Assembly: GCF_014284155.1 (NCBI RefSeq)
Contig: NZ_JACOFZ010000001.1
Span: forward strand, 1,072,545 to 1,136,544
DNA from: Affinundibacterium nitidum
GTDB taxonomy: Bacteria; Pseudomonadota; Gammaproteobacteria; Burkholderiales; Burkholderiaceae_D
Direction of reading: 5' to 3'
DNA length: 64,000 nt
In this document: positions 19,330 through 28,071 of the stretch, one piece after another
Position numbering within the stretch: the stretch's first letter is position 1
How the letters are laid out: each line of letters starts with the position of its first letter
Notes under the pieces: model-generated
Database searches by the model: none
What the model was told of the DNA's origin: nothing
The model's input: the letters and a program-made list of their open reading frames with translations, nothing else
Position numbers and translations under genes: made by a program

Positions 19330-20910
19330 ATGTCTACGACAAATTTATCAAAACAGCTTTATCTAAGATTAGCGAAATTTTTGGATCATATCCTAAATAA
19401 ATTGGTTACTATCAGAATGCAAAATGACGAATCAAAAACAAAGGCAAGCTCAAGTGAGCTGAGTTGGACTTGCCAAATCTCATTTGACGAAAATGCAGAG
19501 AAAAAGCGCGAGCAATTTCGAGCCAGTCTGGTGTCGTTGACGCCGTTGTTTGATTTTGCGCCTTTTGCTCGGAAGATGTGTGAGCTACCCGAGAGCGAGT
19601 TATATGGCAAACCAGATTGGTGTAAAGCAATCAGTGTTGCAGCTACGACTTACCTAGAAGAACTCGATGCTCTGCACACGAAAAATCCATTGATTGCAAT
19701 CAAGCTCGCTGCGATTGGGGCAGCAACGGTATCTCGTCAATATCGCCTAGGTCAAGACATGATGCAACGGGTCTCCAAATGGTTAAGCGACGATCAAGTG
19801 CCAATACGCGACCGAATCGAACTCGGACTCCTCATTCAAGCCAATTGGCCCGATCGGTACAACAAGCTGGACGGTCTTGAGGAACAATTGCTCGATATCT
19901 TGGTCATCGAATCGTCAGCTCATCCAAAATACGTACATGAGATTATCGAAAAACATCATGAGGGTACCCGAGCTTTTTCGGGGGATATCTTTTCTTCATC
20001 TGATGATCCGAACAAGATTCTATTGATTGCTCAAAATCTCAAGGCATTCGAGCCGCAATTCTACATCCATGCGTTGCGAAATTACCTTGAACACGGGAGA
20101 TCGCGGTACGGCTTGTTCGAGGCAGCAGAACCCCAACTGCGGTCCATAGCTGATAAATATTTTCTAGCCGTCCAATCCGAGCCAGGTCTAAAAGAGACTG
20201 AGAAGGGCTTACATTATTTTTGGTTGAACGCGTTAACTTATCCTGATGCTAAATGGTATCCAATAGTGTTGAGGCGTTTACTCGATGCTGCCGATGAGTG
20301 TAACAACCCTTACTATGCAGCAGAGTGGAACCGTTCAGTAGCACTCAACGCCAATCCACAGTCAGAGATATTTTCCGTCGCAATTCAATCTTACACTAGG
20401 TATTTACAAAGTTTTCTAACTCCAAACATTACCGATCAAAACATACTTCGCAATTTCTCACGATTCTTGAATGAAAGCCTAGATTGCGCACTCGAAGATG
20501 GCGCATCACGAGGTCGAAACTACTCAGTACCATCAAGTCCAAAACACCCTATTGTCGAACTAACTCGACAAGCTTATTGGGATTTGGTTGCGTTGGCGAC
20601 GACGCTACCCACAGGTATCGTACTGCACATTCTTTCGAGAGGTGTTGCAAATGACGATACGATTCTAGCCACAACCGCTGCTACCAAAATTGTCGAAGTT
20701 TTTGAGTCTAAAGCTAAGCAGAATCTAAACGAAGCGGCTGAGGTTGTTGGTTTCTTCGATTGTTATCACTGGTCTTCGGGAGTGAACGATGTCAAAAGAG
20801 CGCGCTGTCTCGACGTATGGCGTCAGCTGTCAACCATATTGACAGAAGTTTCCCCAGAAGCGGCGAAAAAGGCTGAAACCTTCGGTCGAAATCCAATGTG
20901 GGATCGATAA
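19330..20910 (+). CDS. Large alpha-helical protein of unknown function
   Basis: About 526 residues from ATG 19330. In-frame alternatives are TTG 19309 and ATG 19417 (MQNDESK), and no good Shine-Dalgarno sequence decides between them. There is no signal peptide, membrane segment or motif I recognise. The protein is helical throughout with many Leu/Ala/Tyr pairs (LAATTYLEELDALH, LRNYLEHGRSRYG, LDAADECNNPYYAAEWN), suggesting an alpha-solenoid or a domain from defence or toxin-like loci. It lies 56 bases after attC, so it was probably the original neighbour of the insertion point. No partner gene is apparent. Confidence 0.7.
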   Translation: MSTTNLSKQLYLRLAKFLDHILNKLVTIRMQNDESKTKASSSELSWTCQISFDENAEKKREQFRASLVSLTPLFDFAPFARKMCELPESELYGKPDWCKAISVAATTYLEELDALHTKNPLIAIKLAAIGAATVSRQYRLGQDMMQRVSKWLSDDQVPIRDRIELGLLIQANWPDRYNKLDGLEEQLLDILVIESSAHPKYVHEIIEKHHEGTRAFSGDIFSSSDDPNKILLIAQNLKAFEPQFYIHALRNYLEHGRSRYGLFEAAEPQLRSIADKYFLAVQSEPGLKETEKGLHYFWLNALTYPDAKWYPIVLRRLLDAADECNNPYYAAEWNRSVALNANPQSEIFSVAIQSYTRYLQSFLTPNITDQNILRNFSRFLNESLDCALEDGASRGRNYSVPSSPKHPIVELTRQAYWDLVALATTLPTGIVLHILSRGVANDDTILATTAATKIVEVFESKAKQNLNEAAEVVGFFDCYHWSSGVNDVKRARCLDVWRQLSTILTEVSPEAAKKAETFGRNPMWDR

Positions 20911-21467
20911 GAAAGCATGGAATCGTGTCGTGCCTTAACACATTTTAAGAACCATTTACCCGAAAATCGCACGGATACTGCTATTAGGAGATCGATCGTC
21001 AATTAGTGATTTATGGAGATCATGTTAACGCAAAGTACGGGGGGCACGCCTTGACATCACACATTTCACAGCCCTGTAGAGTGAGCACACCTTTTGTGCC
21101 CAAGCGGAATTGCTAGCTCATCATTTAACGATCTTTTACGGGTTTGATTTTTTCAACCTCAGCAAACGTAACGCGTGGGCACGATGATTCGGTGCCCCCC
21201 CCCTACGCACTGAAGTTGGATCAATCATAATTGTTCGTCTCAAGATATGTTCACCATCGACGGAAAAATACAGGCGATTGGTAAAACCAAATCGCCCCGA
21301 CGCGCCTCCAAACGATGATTACGTCACAAATCCCCAATTTCACGTATACTCCACCACCCTCTCCGCTGTTTCATCACTCTTTTTCGAATTCTCGATGCTA
21401 TTTGAATACGGAAAAACGAAGCAGCGCCGAATAGACAATCATCGCATCACTCTCCTCAAGGACATTC
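20911..21467. other. 557-bp gene-free stretch with palindromic repeat traces
   Basis: There is no convincing gene; the frame at 21278-21493 has no ribosome site and overlaps the next start. At 21173-21208 GCGTGGGCAC pairs with GTGCCC…ACGC around an interior run of nine Cs (21195-21203), resembling the widespread GGGTGGGCAC…GTGCCCAC intergenic repeat in decayed form. A weaker relative, GCACA/TGTGC, is at 21085-21099. Confidence 0.5.
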
Positions 21468-21797
21468 ATGTCACAAGTTCAATCCTGGTCTGACATTTCA
21501 GACACCAGCATCTCTGAAGTCGGCGTACGTCAACAGCACCGCCCTTCTGAAAATTTTAAGTTTTACAGCAATACCTATGAAGCTAATCAAAGCATTACTA
21601 TCAAAGCCTCACACGGATTTCGTGTGTATGTGTTGACAGGTAGCTGTGCTTTGAACGTCAACGGCCAAGTGGTAGAGTTGGAAACCGAACAATTCATCCA
21701 GCTAAAAGATGGCAGCTACACTTGCGATACCGGCAGCGAAGGTCTCAGCATTGTGAAAGTATTTAACACGGCGAAGTCTACTGCAGTAAAGAAATAA
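21468..21797 (+). CDS. Small cupin-like protein
   Basis: 109 residues. AAGGA five bases before the ATG supports the start. The central part has a jelly-roll rhythm: ASHGFRVYVLTGSCALNVNGQVVELETEQFIQL, that is G-x-x-V..L.G…V.G….L…..F, as in small cupins, but the metal-binding histidines of active cupins are missing. Likely a cytoplasmic binding protein. It is followed after 12 bases by the gene at 21810, so the two form an operon. Confidence 0.65.
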   Translation: MSQVQSWSDISDTSISEVGVRQQHRPSENFKFYSNTYEANQSITIKASHGFRVYVLTGSCALNVNGQVVELETEQFIQLKDGSYTCDTGSEGLSIVKVFNTAKSTAVKK

Positions 21798-21809
21798 AAG
21801 AGCGCAGCC

Positions 21810-22286
21810 ATGTCTGATCAAGAAGTTCAACTCATACAAGAAGACCGCGTCTGGCAAGCCAAAGAATGGACTGCCCGCGTGATCAAGAATGAAGACGACG
21901 ATGGCTGGGCAGTTGCCATGTACAAAGATGGGCAGGCGGAGCCCGCCCTCGTTGGCCCTTGGACTATGGGGCGCGACAAGAAAAATCCCAAGCCTTTAGA
22001 TCACAATGCGTTTAATACTTTGGTCAAAACCGCCAGTGAATTTGTACGCCGTCACGAACAACAATTGCACGCGACATTGAATAAGAATCTGATCATCAAT
22101 GGCGCTGAGATGGATTACAAAATCTGTCTACAAATCATTCCCGATGAAGATGAACCGTATGCGTATTTGAGTGCGTTTGATCTTGATGGTGAGCAAATTG
22201 CGAAAATAAAGGTACGGCCTGACTTCAAGCTCAATCAAGCGTCGGCGATGAAGTGGATGCAGCAGGAATTTGCAAGGATTGATTGA
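21810..22286 (+). CDS. Conserved hypothetical cytoplasmic protein
   Basis: 158 residues, acidic, no signal or membrane segment. The first half looks like a small strand-rich domain (EWTARVIKNEDDDGWAVAMYKDGQAEPALVGPWTMG), the middle is helical (LVKTASEFVRRHEQQL), and the end is a second alpha/beta unit (YKICLQIIPDEDEPYAYLSAFDLDGEQIAKIKV). I know no named domain for it. Its pairing with the cupin-like gene at a 12-base spacing suggests joint expression. Confidence 0.7.
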   Translation: MSDQEVQLIQEDRVWQAKEWTARVIKNEDDDGWAVAMYKDGQAEPALVGPWTMGRDKKNPKPLDHNAFNTLVKTASEFVRRHEQQLHATLNKNLIINGAEMDYKICLQIIPDEDEPYAYLSAFDLDGEQIAKIKVRPDFKLNQASAMKWMQQEFARID

Positions 22287-22467
22287 GCCCATATTCCTCC
22301 GACTAGCTCCAGCCCAATAGGAGTGAGATCATGAACGGGCTTGTGTCGTTCTCGAATGTGGAAATTATTCCAACGATCAAGTATTCGAGCGGAATAGCTC
22401 TGTCAAGGTAAACTACTAAAATAGACTTTGCGATGCGTTCGGCCATTTAGAAAAAACGTGATGTGAA

Positions 22468-22496
22468 TTGGCTTTTTTGACATTACGAGATACACT
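22468..22496 (+). promoter_or_regulatory. Promoter of the 22529 gene (copy B of a three-copy family)
   Basis: TTGGCT, 17-base spacer TTTTTGACATTACGAGA, TACACT. The start would be near 22503, which excludes the GTG at 22499 as a start codon and supports ATG 22529. Confidence 0.55.
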
Positions 22497-22528
22497 CGGT
22501 GCTCATCAACCCAAGCCTATCTTGCCCC

Positions 22529-22894
22529 ATGTCCAATAACGATCGCGCACTAAAAGCAGTTTACGTTTGTTTGCCTTTTCTAGTCGCCTACCTCATCACC
22601 TATTTTTTTCTGATGGGTCTTAAAGTAAATAGTGCAGAAACATCATTCGGACTGTTTTTGAATTTTCCGCTTCTTGTGATGGGATTGCCATGGTCTCTTG
22701 GGGCTATATATGTGTCAGAGTCATTTAAAAGTGTTTTTTCCGAGAAAACGCTAGAGCTAATTGGTGTAACGCTTACCTTTATTGGCTTTTGGTTCAACGC
22801 CTATCTTCTGCTCGGTAAATACAGCGCCGGCTCCCTAATTTCGCTAAGTACCTTCATCACAATATTACTGCTTTGCGCTTTTGTTTTTTCTTAG
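22529..22894 (+). CDS. Small integral membrane protein, unknown
   Basis: 121 residues with four hydrophobic segments: AVYVCLPFLVAYLITYFFLMG (first 20 residues or so of this stretch), FGLFLNFPLLVMGLPWSLGA, LIGVTLTFIGFWFNAYLLLG and LISLSTFITILLLCAFVF. ATG 22529 (MSNNDRALK) is preferred to the GTG at 22499 because of the promoter position. There is no recognisable family. It ends 39 bases before the phosphatase-like gene and may be co-transcribed with it. Confidence 0.6.
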   Translation: MSNNDRALKAVYVCLPFLVAYLITYFFLMGLKVNSAETSFGLFLNFPLLVMGLPWSLGAIYVSESFKSVFSEKTLELIGVTLTFIGFWFNAYLLLGKYSAGSLISLSTFITILLLCAFVFS

Positions 22895-22932
22895 TATTCT
22901 TGGTTCTAATCATATCAATTCAAAGTCTACCA

Positions 22933-23469
22933 ATGAATATCTCTAAAACCCTATTCGCATCAATAGCCTTGTCTGTATCTATGACCACATTTGCGCAAAC
23001 CGAGCTAAACATCAAGGCTAGAAACGTCGTTGCAATCTCTGAGAACTTGGTTACCGCAGGCCAACCAACGGCAGAATCGCTTGCCGGGCTTTCTAAACTT
23101 GGGTTTAAGGCTGTCATCAATCTCGCGCCGCCAACTGCGCCAGACGCGGTTGCGAACGAAGCACAGATTGTCAGCGATCAAGGAATGAGCTTCGTGAATA
23201 TTCCCGTTCAATGGACAAACCCGACAGAGGCAGACTTCCTCTCGTTCGTTGAAGCAATGAAGCGATTTCAAGGCCAAAAGGTTTTGGTTCACTGCCAAGC
23301 CAATATGCGCGCCTCAGCAATGACCTTCTTGTACCGTGTAATCGTCGCCAAAGAGAACCCCGCACTTGCCTACGAAACTGTTCTCAAAGTATGGGCTCCG
23401 AAAGATCAATGGAAAGAACTCATCAATTCTCAACTGCAAAAGGCCAATATTGCTTTTGAAATAAAGTGA
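22933..23469 (+). CDS. Exported tyrosine-phosphatase-like protein
   Basis: 178 residues starting MNISKTLFASIALSVSMTTFAQ, a clear Sec signal cleaved after FAQ. The mature part follows the small phosphatase-like (DUF442/DSP) pattern: TAGQPTAESLAGLSKLGFKAVINL, then VLVHCQANMRAS with Cys121 and Arg126. The loop is C-x4-R, one residue shorter than the classical C-x5-R of protein tyrosine phosphatases, as in other periplasmic members of this group, so activity is uncertain. A frame open upstream to 22873 is not used, because it would hide the signal. Confidence 0.75.
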   Translation: MNISKTLFASIALSVSMTTFAQTELNIKARNVVAISENLVTAGQPTAESLAGLSKLGFKAVINLAPPTAPDAVANEAQIVSDQGMSFVNIPVQWTNPTEADFLSFVEAMKRFQGQKVLVHCQANMRASAMTFLYRVIVAKENPALAYETVLKVWAPKDQWKELINSQLQKANIAFEIK

Positions 23470-23542
23470 AAGCACTTGGACAATACTCGATCTTCATTTA
23501 AATTTAGACCTTAAACAATCACCAAGTACCAGAGATATATCA

Positions 23543-23776
23543 ATGCATGCATTCGGAACCACGGCACTACTCGCCGGCTTACTCATTATCCTGCTATCAC
23601 AGTTGTATGTGACCGCGATGACCTTTAAGCTTTCTCCTATAAAAGGAATTCTCTGTTTAGTAATACCTGGCTATGCACTTTTTTGTGCAAAGAGACATGG
23701 CTTTTATGGAAAATTTTTTGCTGCCTATGTTATTGGGATTTTAGGATTAGTCATTGGTGGTGCGATTCTTAGTTGA
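23543..23776 (+). CDS. Small membrane protein, unknown
   Basis: 77 residues with three hydrophobic stretches (TTALLAGLLIILLSQLYVTA, GILCLVIPGYALF, AAYVIGILGLVIGGAIL) and a short basic loop AKRHGFYGK. The layout is that of small inner-membrane proteins with two or three spans. There is no known family. It stands alone between the phosphatase-like gene and the BlaI operator. Confidence 0.55.
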   Translation: MHAFGTTALLAGLLIILLSQLYVTAMTFKLSPIKGILCLVIPGYALFCAKRHGFYGKFFAAYVIGILGLVIGGAILS

Positions 23777-23942
23777 AACCACACAGAACAAGCATTGATA
23801 ACGGGCACAAAACACAGACAACTAGACTGACGAGGTCGCGAGAGAAAGACCTCACTCACACTACCCTTCCTAAAGCCTTCCTTAATTCCACGCGCAATGC
23901 CAAACATCTGCGCTTAGACAAAAAACAACTCAGCACAATTTT

Positions 23943-23990
23943 TTTACACAACTACGAAAGTTTTCGTATATATTTACGAAAACCTTCGTA
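23943..23990 (+). promoter_or_regulatory. Promoter with two tandem BlaI-type operators
   Basis: Two 16-bp dyads, TACGAAAGTTTTCGTA (23953-23968) and TACGAAAACCTTCGTA (23975-23990), have centres 22 bp apart, so they sit on the same DNA face. Together they also form a 40-bp imperfect palindrome. Promoter boxes TTTACA (23943-23948) and TATATA (23967-23972) overlap them, so bound repressor would block transcription. The blaI-like start is at 24017. Autoregulation is inferred from position. Confidence 0.75.
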
Positions 23991-24016
23991 GTTTAAACTT
24001 TGAATTGATAAACTCT

Positions 24017-24445
24017 ATGAACCCACCTACCCCTGCCGAACTCGAAATCCTTGCCATTCTCTGGCGTCTTGGCGAAAGCAAGACACAAGCGGTCAATGAC
24101 GAATTGTGCAAAGTTCGGCCCGTTGGCTACACCACCACCTTGAAGACCATGCAGATCATGGAACAAAAAGGGCTATTGGGTCGCAAGAAAGATGGCAAAA
24201 GCCACATTTACTTTCCTGTTGAAAATCAACAATCAACACAGGGATCTTTACTCGATCGCCTCTTAAATAGCGCATTCGCTGGATCAAAGACCGCGTTAGT
24301 CATGCAACTCTTTGGCAATAAGGAGGTGAGTAAAGATGAAGTACAAGAGTTAAAAAAATTTCTAGATCAGCTCGAGTCGAATGAGGCGGCAAACCAATCA
24401 GCCAACAATTTGAGGAATAGAAATCATGGCCACTTCAAGTCTTGA
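24017..24445 (+). CDS. BlaI/MecI-family transcriptional repressor
   Basis: 142 residues. The N-terminal winged helix has the family signature PAELEILAILWRLGESKTQAVND and GYTTTLKTMQIMEQKGLLGRKKDGKSHIY. A C-terminal helical dimerisation region follows (residues ~75-130). In the family, the partner peptidase leads to cleavage of the repressor and release of DNA. ATG 24017 is preferred to TTG 24005. The end overlaps the M56 gene by 20 bases, so the pair is coupled. No beta-lactamase gene lies nearby, so the regulated targets are unknown. Confidence 0.9.
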   Translation: MNPPTPAELEILAILWRLGESKTQAVNDELCKVRPVGYTTTLKTMQIMEQKGLLGRKKDGKSHIYFPVENQQSTQGSLLDRLLNSAFAGSKTALVMQLFGNKEVSKDEVQELKKFLDQLESNEAANQSANNLRNRNHGHFKS

Positions 24446-25829
24446 GCTAAACGCCGTCGTCTTTGCGCTTGGTTGGACGATGATCCAATCAATGTGGCAA
24501 AGTAGTGTCGTTGCGCTATCCACACATAGCATTTTGCAGATGTTCGGAATTACAAATGCGAATGTGAGATGCAAACTATTTTGCTTCGCGATGGTCGTTT
24601 GCACAGGATGGAGTCTCGCTACTTTTCTTGGACTATATGATAGCCAAGTCGCAATCGGCGCGAAGGAGCCTAGCTCTACTTCGGTCTACCAAGTATTCAC
24701 TAGCATCTCGGAATTTGATCGCTTCGACTCCTACAATTCACTTTGCTTACTTGTTTTGTTCTGGTTAATCGGGTGCATCGTTCTCTCGTTTAAATTGATG
24801 TTCGACGTATTGACGACTCATCGACTCAAACATCAAAACACAACGATACTGAATGAAGATTGGCAAATTAAGTTGGCACAACTCAAACATCAAATCGGTG
24901 TTAGGAAAGATGTCGCAATGCGGCTGTCACAAAGTATCTCGGTGCCTTGCGTCATCGGTTACGTCAAACCAGTGATCTTGATACCGACTAGCCTCTTTCT
25001 CGGACTGAACCCGCAGCAAGTTGAAATGATTGTCTTGCACGAGCTGGCTCATGTCCGTCGCCATGATGTACTGATCGGTTTTGTGCAAGTCTTGGTAAGG
25101 ATCGTTTTTTTCTTCAGCCCCGCCGTCCATCATTTATCCAACCGCATCGACCAAGAACGCGAACATGCCTGTGATGATTTAGCGATTCAAGCTTGCGGCG
25201 ACGCCCTGTCCTATGCGCGAACCTTACAAACCTGTGCAGAAATGCATTTGGTGATAAGCCCTCGATTCGCTTTCGTCAATCACTACTTTGGAAGAAATTC
25301 TATGCTCAAGCAACGTATCCTTCGTTTATTTGTAGGCAATGCCACACACCCCGTGAACATCAGAAACCTCACAGGCGGCGTCATCACTTTAGTCACATCG
25401 ATGATCATTGCAGGTTGTAGCCTCATGTTTGTTAACGAACCTGATCTCAATGTGGAAGGCAAAGGCGTTCGCTTCGAAATTTCTATCAAGAAAAATGGAG
25501 AGTTATTGGCGCAACCAAAACTAGTTTCGACATTCGGTCAAGCAGCAAGTTTCGAACTTGAGAAGCAAATCAAAATTGTCAGCGTCGCGCAGAAACCAAA
25601 AGGACAACGTTCGCATGTCGAATCAAGTATCTATCAATTTGATGGCGACAAATGGGTATTGGTTTGGAGTCCCAGTATGGACGCAGTGATCACACAAACT
25701 CCATCCTTTGAATTTACGAGTCAAGATGATCAATATCGGATCGTGATCAAGCCACGTTTGGCAGATCTGCCGTCAACAACGCCAGTGGTTAGCAATCAAA
25801 CCACTGCCAAAAGTACTGCCACATACTAA
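24426..25829 (+). CDS. BlaR1/MecR1-like M56 membrane peptidase without penicillin-binding domain
   Basis: 467 residues. Hydrophobic spans are near 10-30, 50-70, 105-125 and 220-235. The zinc site HELAH is at 205-209, and the downstream acidic motif EREHACDD is at 244-251. Another membrane span is at ~315-335. The external tail (residues ~340-467) is a predicted beta-sandwich (VRFEISIKKNGELLAQPKLV, then ASFELEKQIKIVSV) and lacks the SxxK/penicillin-binding sensor of BlaR1. The signal sensed is therefore probably not a beta-lactam. It overlaps the repressor gene by 20 bases. Confidence 0.85.
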   Translation: MATSSLELNAVVFALGWTMIQSMWQSSVVALSTHSILQMFGITNANVRCKLFCFAMVVCTGWSLATFLGLYDSQVAIGAKEPSSTSVYQVFTSISEFDRFDSYNSLCLLVLFWLIGCIVLSFKLMFDVLTTHRLKHQNTTILNEDWQIKLAQLKHQIGVRKDVAMRLSQSISVPCVIGYVKPVILIPTSLFLGLNPQQVEMIVLHELAHVRRHDVLIGFVQVLVRIVFFFSPAVHHLSNRIDQEREHACDDLAIQACGDALSYARTLQTCAEMHLVISPRFAFVNHYFGRNSMLKQRILRLFVGNATHPVNIRNLTGGVITLVTSMIIAGCSLMFVNEPDLNVEGKGVRFEISIKKNGELLAQPKLVSTFGQAASFELEKQIKIVSVAQKPKGQRSHVESSIYQFDGDKWVLVWSPSMDAVITQTPSFEFTSQDDQYRIVIKPRLADLPSTTPVVSNQTTAKSTATY

Positions 25830-26078
25830 CCACAATTAGCACATCAATTAGTGGCAATACAAAAATGGGATTGCAGATTCGCAGATCAATGCCAAGATCT
25901 CGCGCTATCTTCTATCCCATATCCTCCTATGCCCTCTAGGGCGAGTCTATTCTCCTCTAGAGTTAAACTTTTTTAACAAAGCTGTCATCGCCTTTCCAAT
26001 CTCAAGCGTTAGTTGCTCAAGAGGTAACCGCGGATTGTCTCTCCTAGTTCAACATCTTTGAGTAAGTGGAGAGTTTTT

Positions 26079-27200
26079 ATGTCTTACGTATATGGCGATG
26101 GTAGTTATTTTGACGAGAGAACCAAAGGTTTTGATTCGGATAGTTTGAGCTCAACTTTTAAAGTGCAACGCGGCATGGTGTCGTTTGGCAAATTGTCTGC
26201 CAACGATTTAACCGACTGGTACCAACTCAACCTCGATGGTCCTGGGCATTATTCCATTTTGCTTTCTACCGATGTCATCAATAATTACAGCGATGCGAAT
26301 GCTTGGCGCGAGACGTATAGCGGCATACAAGTCACAATCACGGATCGATTTGGCGTCCCTCTCAGCGGCGTTGACAAAGGCTTTGCCAATATCACTTCCG
26401 ATGGTCGCATTAGCTTTGACTACAATGGTGATTACTCGCATGGCGACTTCTTTATCAAGGTCAGCAATTTGTCGTATGCCTCAACCGATTATGTAATTGG
26501 TCTGGAAGCGACTAGTGTGGCTGGTATAAATGTGTATGGTAGCTACGCACATGACTATTTGAAAGGTAGCACTGGCGACGACAATATCGAAGCCTATGGA
26601 GGTAGCGATACCATCATCAATAGCCCAGGCAACGACTATATCAACGGCGGTAGCGGCCTCGACTTTCTTGTCATGTCGGGTAAGATCGATGAATACAGTA
26701 TCAGCGGCACATTGAATAATTTTGTACTCAAGGACAAACTCGGACAAGAAGGCGTCGATCACGTTTCGCAAGTTGAACGATTGCTGTTTGATGATTACGC
26801 CTTGGCATTTGATGTGAACGGCTCTGCGGGACAAGCCTATCGTTTGTATCAAGCCGCATTTAACCGTACGCCAGACTTAAAAGGCCTAGGCTATTGGATC
26901 GATAAATTAGATGACGGCATGAGTTTGACCAAAGTGGCCAAGGCATTTTACGAATCGGATGAATTCAATTGGCTGTATGGTAGCTATACGAGTAACGCCA
27001 CTTTCGTCACTACCTTGTATAACAACGTATTGCATCGTTCCCCCGATGTCGGTGGATTCAACTACTGGAATTACAAACTCAATAGTGGCGACCTTTCTCG
27101 AGCTGAAGTACTCGCCAGCTTTAGTGAGAGCCCGGAAAATCAAGCGCAAATTATTGGTCAGATTCAAAACGGTATCGAGTATATCGAATGGGGATCTTAA
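26079..27200 (+). CDS. RTX-type secreted protein with C-terminal DUF4214
   Basis: 373 residues from ATG 26079 (GGAG seven bases upstream). The N-terminal 150 residues resemble a pre-peptidase-like beta domain (LSANDLTDWYQLNLDGPGHYSI). Degenerate RTX nonapeptides follow (GSTGDDNIEAYGGSDTI, GNDYINGGSGLDFL), then a strand domain, then DUF4214 (AYRLYQAAFNRTPDLKGLGYWI and LYNNVLHRSPDVGGFNYWN). There is no Sec signal, which fits type I secretion. Related to the protein at 49229. The transporter is not in the window. Confidence 0.85.
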   Translation: MSYVYGDGSYFDERTKGFDSDSLSSTFKVQRGMVSFGKLSANDLTDWYQLNLDGPGHYSILLSTDVINNYSDANAWRETYSGIQVTITDRFGVPLSGVDKGFANITSDGRISFDYNGDYSHGDFFIKVSNLSYASTDYVIGLEATSVAGINVYGSYAHDYLKGSTGDDNIEAYGGSDTIINSPGNDYINGGSGLDFLVMSGKIDEYSISGTLNNFVLKDKLGQEGVDHVSQVERLLFDDYALAFDVNGSAGQAYRLYQAAFNRTPDLKGLGYWIDKLDDGMSLTKVAKAFYESDEFNWLYGSYTSNATFVTTLYNNVLHRSPDVGGFNYWNYKLNSGDLSRAEVLASFSESPENQAQIIGQIQNGIEYIEWGS

Positions 27201-27412
27201 TTCCAGGCGGTTTTGATTTCAGCAGTTCGCAAGTACTTTCTTGAGGCGATGTCTTCCTATCTACATCCAGAAATATGGTGGGTGGGAAGACTCGTTTCAA
27301 TTACCCCCCCAATCAAGAGCCTCCTCACAACCCGCGAACTGAACTTTACAAAAAGGACCTTTGAATCTACTCTCTTGTTCAAGTTCATATTTTTTAAATT
27401 TGCGGAGCCATT

Positions 27413-27727
27413 GTGGAAATTCTTGTTCATCGCCCCAGTCAATATCAAGACAAAATTCGAGACTATCGATTATTTGTTGATGGCGTGTTTCTTACCAAGA
27501 TCAAACCCAACTCACAAACTGTGCTGAACATCCCTGACGATGCCAAGCAACTTCAAGCAAAGATTGATTGGTGTACTAGCGCAATGTTTATGGTCAATGA
27601 GATCAAATCAAATCGCATCACGATCAAGAATACCTATGGCGATCATCTTGCAAAAGCTTTGCTAATGCCTTTGTACTACATCAGTTTAGGTAGGAAACAG
27701 TACTTGACGATCGAAAGTGGGCAATAG
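27413..27727 (+). CDS. Small hypothetical protein
   Basis: 104 residues from a GTG start with GGAG six bases upstream. It looks like a beta-sandwich accessory domain (DYRLFVDGVFLTKIKPNSQT, VLNIPDDAKQLQAKIDWC), a pattern seen in small proteins with a 'V.vDg..v..i..g' core, followed by a short helical/hydrophobic LLMPLYYISLG. No signal peptide. No family name known to me. The preceding 212 bases show no gene. Confidence 0.6.
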   Translation: MEILVHRPSQYQDKIRDYRLFVDGVFLTKIKPNSQTVLNIPDDAKQLQAKIDWCTSAMFMVNEIKSNRITIKNTYGDHLAKALLMPLYYISLGRKQYLTIESGQ

Positions 27728-28071
27728 ACTTCCTTGGTGACCAACGATTGCAATTTAAAGTAAGTGTTGTCCGGTTGAATTCAAACTCCAAAGCCAAATG
27801 GACTACAAATAAAACCGCACCTGCAAAATACTAGGCGACCACCGATCAATTAGTACAAACAATAAGTAAATTAACAAGTGTAGCCAATTATTTTTGTGAG
27901 AGATTGCAAAATATAGGGTTTCATTCACTATTTACCACCTTCTGCACCACACTCTATTTGACCACCTGCTCGCCTTGAATTATTCTCAAAAATAAGAACA
28001 GGCGTACTAATCTGGCGCCATCTGTTTTCATGTTTCGTTCAAATTCGACCGGTTAGGTGTTCGCAGAAGTC
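27728..28071. other. 344-bp stretch without recognised features
   Basis: AT-rich sequence between two plus-strand genes. I see no hairpin with a T-tract, no repeat shared with elsewhere in the window and no open frame with a ribosome site. Confidence 0.4.

Noticed and set aside
20938-21000. Second attC after the 525-aa gene
   Set aside because: GCCTTAAC resembles R'' but lacks the correct spacing and no GTTRRRY partner with a pairing stem was found.
21278-21493. 71-codon frame upstream of the cupin-like gene
   Set aside because: No ribosome site, overlaps the better supported start at 21468, and contains intergenic repeat-like sequence.
23823-23850. GAGGTC…GACCTC dyad as a second copy of the hairpin at 52139
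   Set aside because: Only six bases are shared; too short to call a repeat family.
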